A stretch of 64,000 nucleotides of DNA from Macrotis lagotis (Eukaryota; Chordata; Mammalia; Peramelemorphia; Peramelidae), in assembly GCF_037893015.1 (NCBI RefSeq), contig NC_133662.1:200829050-200893049 (forward strand), written 5' to 3'. A program made the position numbers and the translations under genes. Below, in pieces: positions 58,541 to 64,000 of the stretch (its first letter is position 1; the number at the start of each line of letters is the position of its first letter). The notes under the pieces are model-generated. The model worked only from the letters and a program-made list of their open reading frames with translations, did no database searches and had not been told where the DNA came from.

Positions 58541-59324
58541 ATGGGAAAGGATGGGTGTCTTCTGGGGGAAAAAACATCTTAACTACTTATTTAAAGCGAT
58601 TTTTTTGTTTCTTTGTTTTAAAAGACTTAGTTTTAAGTTGCCCCAAAATGGTTCAAGAGTGGAAAAAGTGATTCTCTTAAAAGCAAGGTAATTGAGTTTG
58701 AAAAGCCCAGCCTTGGATTTTTTCTAAAATTATAGGCAGTGAGTGTCATTAAGTGACACTCATAGGATTTAACAAGTCACATGATAGAGAAAAAGCAATG
58801 TTATGTGTAACTTTGCTCATATAGTTGATTAACCTTATCTAGAAGTGAGCAATTTATATTTCTGTCACTGTTTACTAACTCATTGAAGAGGAAGACCAAT
58901 TTCAGGATAAGGAATCTAGACTTTTATTGTGTTCTTCCTTTTTTATTTGTATAAGACCTTACATTTATTGATAGAGATTAAGAGTTGGAAAGCCTAAAAT
59001 TTAGTCTCAGACCTGGGTGTCTATAGTTAACAAGAATAATCCAATTTAAAATTTGGCTCTAGGGACCAGCTAAAAAACTGACAGGTTTCAGTTTGGCTCC
59101 TGAGGATGTTGCAAGTGAAATCGCAGAGTTGGAGTTTTCTAGGACCTCCCAGTCATGTCCAGTCTGACTTAGCTTAGCTCCTTCTTACTCGCATCCAAGT
59201 CACCTTCCTGAGATCAGGATCTTCGAGAATGAAGAACCAACAACTACTGTTTCTAAGTTAATTTGCATTTAATTCATCAGATATTGAAAAAGTAATAAAA
59301 CTTTTATGACAAATTTCTAGCAGT

Positions 59325-59554
59325 GCAATATCATAGCATTTTATAGAGCTCTTTAAGACTTTAACACACTTTATGATGATTATCCACAACAGTCACGTGA
59401 AGGTGCCATCAGCATCTTTTTTTTTAATAGATGAGGAAGGTTAAGTGACTTGACCAGTCACCCAGGTAATACCTGAGGCAGAATTTGAACTTGGTTCTTC
59501 CTGACACAAGTCTCATGCTTTTTTTTTTATCCACTGTACCACCTAGTTACTGCT
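59325..59554 (-). repeat. MIR3/THER1-like SINE
   Basis: CATTTTATAGAGCTCTTTAA, GATGAGGAAGGTTAAGTGAC, GCAGAATTTGAACTTGGTTC and CCACTGTACCACCTAGTTAC give tail to head. A long-SINE tail relic (about 59050-59240, plus) precedes it. Confidence 0.8.
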
Positions 59555-60702
59555 GATGTCTTTATGAATTTACAGACATCTTGCAGTGACTTATTTCTTG
59601 AGTATTACTCTAGGGGTTTGTAGCTCAAAGGATGGGAACTATTGATCTGTTCCAACCTCTTCATTTCAAAGAACATCAATCTGAGCTCCAGATTAAGTGA
59701 TTTGCTTAGCCTCACCCAGGTGACAGAATCAGCCTTTGATCAAGGTCCATCAACTTCACATTGAGTATTTTTTCTTCTCTCCCATTCTATTCTACCTCCC
59801 TTCCCCCCCATTATTCAAACTATCTCTTTGCACCTTCATATGATAGTTCTGCTAGTACTTGCCTTTCTCTCCCTTATCCCTATTCCCATTCCCCACTCCA
59901 CCTTTCTTTACCATGGGATGCCGTGCTCTCTAGTATTGTGATTATCTCAGTTCCAAATTTTCAGTATCCTTCCTATAAAATGTTAAGCACCTCATGTAAT
60001 GAAGGAACAGTAGATGACTTAGAAGTCATTTCCTTTATGAACCTGGGCACGAGTTTCCTCTTCAGTAAAAAGCTTCTAAATTATTTGTTTCAATATGTAT
60101 GATATCCTCTACATGTGTTTCCATTTTTCAGGTGAGAGCATCTGCCTGGTCTAGGTCATAAAAGTTTCTATAACATGTTAAAGTACTTTACATCTTTAAA
60201 GTTCTACAACATAAAAGATATTCATTTCGTTCTGCAATATAAAGTATTATCTCCACTTTGCAATTCAGTTTCAAAATGTATTCCTCTTAAGTGGTTAAAA
60301 TGCTAACAGTGACTAAATTGTGACGTTCCATTTTACATGGGTGCCCCATTATGTTCCATTTCTGTTATTTTTTATTTATTTTTTAGTTGTTTTTTTTCAT
60401 TTCCACTCCTAGGATTAGCTTCTTATTCAATAGACTACTTTGGTTAGAGGCTTGATTTAGAAGCCAATGAACAATAATCTGTGAAGTAAAAAGTGTGACA
60501 TAGCAAACATGAAACGTTTGTCTGGCTTTCCTCTTAATCCATAATGGTTAAAAAACAAGAAACTTTTCTCCCTGGCTCTACAACACAATATGATTTCAGG
60601 ATAAGTTATTGCTAGAAATGCAAACCAAAGATAAGACTGGTGAGATCATTAAAAGTATTCAGCAGCTCAAAATAGTTTCATTTTTTTTTTTTATTCTTAC
60701 AG

Positions 60703-60815
60703 ACCATAATATTGAGTTTACTTATGAGGTCAATTGGAAACAAGAACACCATCTTACTGGGTCTAGGATTTCAAATATTGCAGCTGGCATGGTACGGCTT
60801 CGGTTCAGAGCCTTG
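60703..60815 (+). CDS. MFSD14A: MFSD14A exon 9
   Basis: Encodes residues 298-334 plus two bases of Trp335: TIILSLLMRSIGNKNTILLG, then LGFQILQLAWYGFGSEP. It is the end of helix 8, the loop corresponding to motif A in the second half (RSIGNK) and helix 9. The acceptor is a long T tract then TTCTTACAG at 60702; the donor is TTG|GTATGT. It enters in phase 0 and leaves in phase 2 within tryptophan, like exon 4. Confidence 0.97.
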
Positions 60816-61880
60816 GTATGTATACATATATATATCAGTACTTTTGATTTTATTGTTAAGTGTATCTTGTCTCACATGGAAACTTATTCAAGTATTTCCT
60901 ACTATGTTATTTTGTCTCCAAATGGGTGAGAATCTTGTACCTTGTTTCATTTGAGTTTTCTATAGAATCAGTTTGAGGGGAAAGTTCCTATTTCCCAGAT
61001 AATTAATTAATTGGCTGAGCCTTCAAGCTTGCTTTAAGATCAATGACTCTTCTGGACTTTAAATAGTAGCTTAGTTTGACATGGTAGCTTAAAAAAACAC
61101 CCTTAATAGCGTGTTTTACAAGATCCCTTAACAACAAGGACTTACTTAAAAGTTAGTTTTATTGATCATTGTTTTTTCTGTTTAGAAAAAAAGAATTGAT
61201 TAACCCCAGTGTTCTTTACTGGTGGCAAACCAGGAAATGAGTGAGAAAAGTCCAGTTGTTTTGATCTTACTTCCATGACCCTCCTTCTCAGCTTTTCTTG
61301 CCACAGTCTGGTTTCCTGCAGTGAGGTGACCATGATGCTGGTGTCAAGATGCCCACAAACGCCATTATGCCCAGGTATCAGGGGACTTGACCCATGATCT
61401 GCCCTGATGTTTCAGTACAGCTGATCTTTTGACTTAAAATTTATTTTTTTTATATTTGCATTAGTCAGGTTTTGTGTGGGGGTGGGGTGTTTGAATTTAT
61501 TTTTAAAAGGGGCCTGGAGTATGGATTTTGTAAGCTTCAAGGTTTTTTAAATATCAGACAATATTCCTTGGCATCCTAGATAGCTCTTCATTAAAATTTC
61601 TCTTAAATAACTCAACGATTTCCCTAAAATTAGCTAACTTTTACTTACTGGTGTCTTCAGACTGACACAGAATAGAATGAACACCTTGAAAAACAGGATT
61701 AGTTGATGGTCCTTCTGGTTTCAGAGTAGTATTCAGAAACGTGTCAATATATTCTATAACAGACCAAATTGTCTCCTCCCCCAAGCCCCACTAAAAATGA
61801 CCCAGTTGCAGGAATGAACCAAAAAAAATCAAATTTGCTGATTTTATTCTGGCTTTTGCCTTCTGCTCTTTTGCTCACAG
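60816..61880. other. MFSD14A intron 9, nothing recognised
   Basis: One kilobase of intron between exons 9 and 10. I see no clear repeat, exon or RNA gene. Open frames at its left edge are read-through of exon 9. Confidence 0.6.
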
Positions 61881-61978
61881 GATGATGTGGGCTGCTGGGG
61901 CAGTGGCTGCCATGTCCAGTATCACCTTCCCAGCTGTCAGTGCCCTCGTTTCACGGACTGCTGATGCTGATCAACAGG
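61881..61978 (+). CDS. MFSD14A: MFSD14A exon 10
   Basis: Completes Trp335 and encodes residues 336-367, MMWAAGAVAAMSSITFPAVS then ALVSRTADADQQ, plus the first base of a glycine codon. This is helix 10 and the following cytosolic loop. The acceptor is TTGCTCACAG at 61880 and the donor CAGG|GTATGA. It leaves in phase 1. The rest of the protein (in human VVQGMITGIRG onward, to 490 residues) is not in the window. The gene runs off the right edge. Confidence 0.96.
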
Positions 61979-62489
61979 GTATGATGGGAGCCCATGGTGT
62001 AGTTATTCAAAGAGAGGCTTGCTATCTGCTATTTGAGTATACCTCATTATTATTTGACACATTTTTCAATATAGAGAAAGGATAACTGTTGGCCCAATAT
62101 TTAATTTGCCTTCATATTTTTAGTATACAGACCTCTTGGTGAGAGATTACTCCCCAACTCCATTTCTGATTGAGAAAGATTGGTTATCAAAATATGATTA
62201 TGCATTTTCAAAGATCAGTACTCAAGATATATTTTACCTTTTTGTTTTTATGAAACAGTGTAGTTTAAGGGTATATAACACAACTGCTCATAACTTTCAG
62301 AGAATTTCATGCTTTGCTCTTTTTGATGTCTGAGTATATACAAATTTAACAAAATCTGGCAAGAATAATATAGGATATATTGAGAATGGAGACTGAGACT
62401 TTTAGAAGAGATTAAAAATTTGAGGATATTTGACTTTATGATAATGGGGGGGGCTTGTGGTAACCATTTTGTTGTTGGGAGACTTCAAA

Positions 62490-62690
62490 CTTCAGGCCCC
62501 AGGTCCTGCTGCTGTCTGTTTTGTGACCATTAGAAAGTTCTCTAGCTTCTCTTAGCCTCTTTTATTCTCTTAGCCTCTTTTATCCTCCATACTGATTTCA
62601 CTGGGCTGTAGTGAGGTTCAAAGGAAAAGCTATGCAAAAGCATTTTGCAAAATGAAAAGTGTTGCATACATAAATTTCAGTTGATACCCA
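62490..62690 (+). repeat. MIR/MIR3-like SINE
   Basis: TTTTGTGACCATTAGAAAGT, AGTGAGGTTCAAAGGAAAAG and AAGCATTTTGCAAAATGAAA match the core and 3' part of MIR3-type elements. AGCCTCTTTTAT-type units are repeated within it. Confidence 0.6.
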
Positions 62691-62781
62691 GAACAAAGAA
62701 AATCCTTAAGTGGAATTTGGTTTAAAAGACTGCCTTTTGATACCAGATATACAAGTACAAATAAAATGCTCCAATCTAAAA

Positions 62782-62859
62782 TACTCTAATCTTCCTCAAT
62801 TAAAATGCAAGTTCCCTCAAGGCAGGGAACTTGCATTTTAATTGAGGAAGATTAGAGTA
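62782..62859. repeat. Perfect 36-bp inverted repeat with 6-nt loop
   Basis: Arms at 62782-62817 and 62824-62859 are exact reverse complements, with loop CAAGGC between. A transcript of either strand would fold into a perfect hairpin. The centre (TGCAAGTTCCCTCAAGGCAG) resembles the L2 3' end motif TGTAAGCTCCTTGAGGGCAG. The locus is in the MFSD14A intron after exon 10. Confidence 0.95.
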
Positions 62860-62979
62860 AAAAGGGAACTAATAGAGTTTGGGAGCAGAATTGATTGGAA
62901 AGCTGTAGCTAATGGTGGGGAAGAAAAAGTGAAGTGAGTAAGCATTTATATCATTCCTACTGCTTTATTAAATGGTACC

Positions 62980-63255
62980 TAGGTGGGTAGATTACCTACC
63001 CTAAAGTCAGGAGGACCTGAGTTCAAATGTGGCACAAGCTGTGTGACCTTGGGTTAAGTCATTTTACTGATTGCCTCACATCCAGGACCATCTTCAATCT
63101 TCCTGATTCATCTCTGGTCACGGGACCCAGAGACTCTGGAAGAGACAGTGAGGCTGGTGACTTAGCATAGCTCCCCTCACTCAAATCCAGTTTACTTGTC
63201 AAGGTATCACCTCCCAAGATGTGATGGTCTTCTTTGAGAACAAAGAACCAATATC
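62980..63255 (+). repeat. Long CORE-SINE with extended tail
   Basis: ACCTAGGTGGGTAGATTACC (head), GGAGGACCTGAGTTCAAATG (B box), GCTGTGTGACCTTGGGTTAA, GGTGACTTAGCATAGCTCCC and TGGTCTTCTTTGAGAACAAA cover the whole long form, with a small loss before the CORE. Confidence 0.88.
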
Positions 63256-64000
63256 ATCAATAAATATTTCATTTGATCTATAAAATCTGGAAGGACATAT
63301 TACTTCATAGTACAATAGTGGAAACCAGGCAGACAGAGGTTAGGCAACTTGCTTAGGATTAAACAGCTAGGAAATATTTGAGTCAAGATTTAGACTCAAG
63401 ATTTTTCTGAGTCTAGACTCAGCTCTCTGTCCTCAGGAGGGCGCTCAACAGGTGGGAGAAGGGGATTGACCTGGAGGAAGGACATTCCAGAGCAAGAAGT
63501 TTGCACTGAGGACCAGATGAGTTAATGGCTGAAATAATGATTTCAAAGTTCAAGATGCCATGTGCAGGGAACCCAAGAACTAGAGGACCTTGTCCATTTT
63601 CTCTCTGTAGAGTCATCTTGAAATTCATTTCTGGTGAGGCTCCTCATAAGACTGAACCTCTCTTGGATAGCTCAGTCTTATCAATCCCCTGCTCTAGGAC
63701 TTGCTGCTTGGGCAGTTTCTGTTCCTACTGCCTCCAGCTTTCCATTAAACTGTCTTGAATGGGCTCCTGCTGTGCTCTCCCCACAGGTCCCTTGGGCAGG
63801 AGGAAACCTTTCTAGGTTTGGCTCCTTAGGGACTTGATGCCTTTCAGGAAGGAGAGAGAGATCAGAAGGTTAGCCTTTAAAAGAGCACAAAGGTTAGAGG
63901 TGCCACATGTTCTGTGTACTTTCTGGAGGAGTTATGGGGAAATCCTGGAGAGCCAGAATACTCTTAATTTCTCTGAGATTGAGAAATCTAACAAACTGCT
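63256..64000. other. Intron end of window, mostly unrecognised
   Basis: A decayed MIR3-like piece lies near 63287-63420 (minus). Beyond it I see no exon: the next MFSD14A coding segment (VVQGMITG in human) is not found. Open frames of 67-77 codons near 63.5-63.8 kb have no support. Confidence 0.55.

Noticed and set aside
61882-62085. 67-codon frame extending beyond MFSD14A exon 10
   Set aside because: It reads through the GTATGA donor into the intron. The residues after DADQQG do not match the family, which continues VVQGMITG.

Overview
The window is mammalian nuclear DNA, almost certainly from a marsupial. The evidence is two split vertebrate genes whose exons I recognise, and a dense background of marsupial-type repeats: tRNA-like CORE-SINEs (head near GGCAGCTAGGTGGC, core near TGTGTGGCCTTGGGCAAG), L1 and half-L1 (HAL1-like) copies, and old L2, CR1/L3 and MIR debris. 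The young SINE type looks closer to those of Australian marsupials, perhaps dasyurids, than to opossum SINE1. That last step is from memory.

Layout. Positions 1-19236 hold the 3' end of SLC35A3, the Golgi UDP-N-acetylglucosamine transporter: a penultimate coding exon (5252-5385), a 13.8 kb intron and the terminal coding exon (19146-19236). A repeat-poor AT-rich block (19237 to about 23750) follows and probably contains a long 3' UTR. The stretch from about 23.8 to 36.3 kb is intergenic and mostly repeats. A CpG island (about 36.4-37.6 kb) is the promoter and first exon of MFSD14A (HIAT1), a 12-TM major facilitator protein. Exons 1-10 of MFSD14A can be placed exactly (37100-61978), with intact splice sites and an open frame of 367 complete codons. 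The remaining C-terminal exons lie beyond the right edge. SLC35A3 then MFSD14A on one strand matches the order I know from human chromosome 1.

I see no bacterial-type system, CRISPR array, complete retrovirus or unknown protein-coding gene. Almost all long open frames outside the exons are repeat-derived or CpG-island artefacts. The most interesting items are: a perfect TISU-type start that opens only a six-codon upstream ORF in the MFSD14A leader; a second three-codon upstream ORF whose stop overlaps the main ATG; matching exon phases in the two halves of MFSD14A, as expected of an internal duplication; a 36-bp perfect inverted repeat with a 6-nt loop near 62.8 kb; a complete HAL1-like element nested in an L1 and itself carrying three SINE-like cassettes; a strand bias of SINEs inside MFSD14A; and two SINEs that lack the conserved CORE block.
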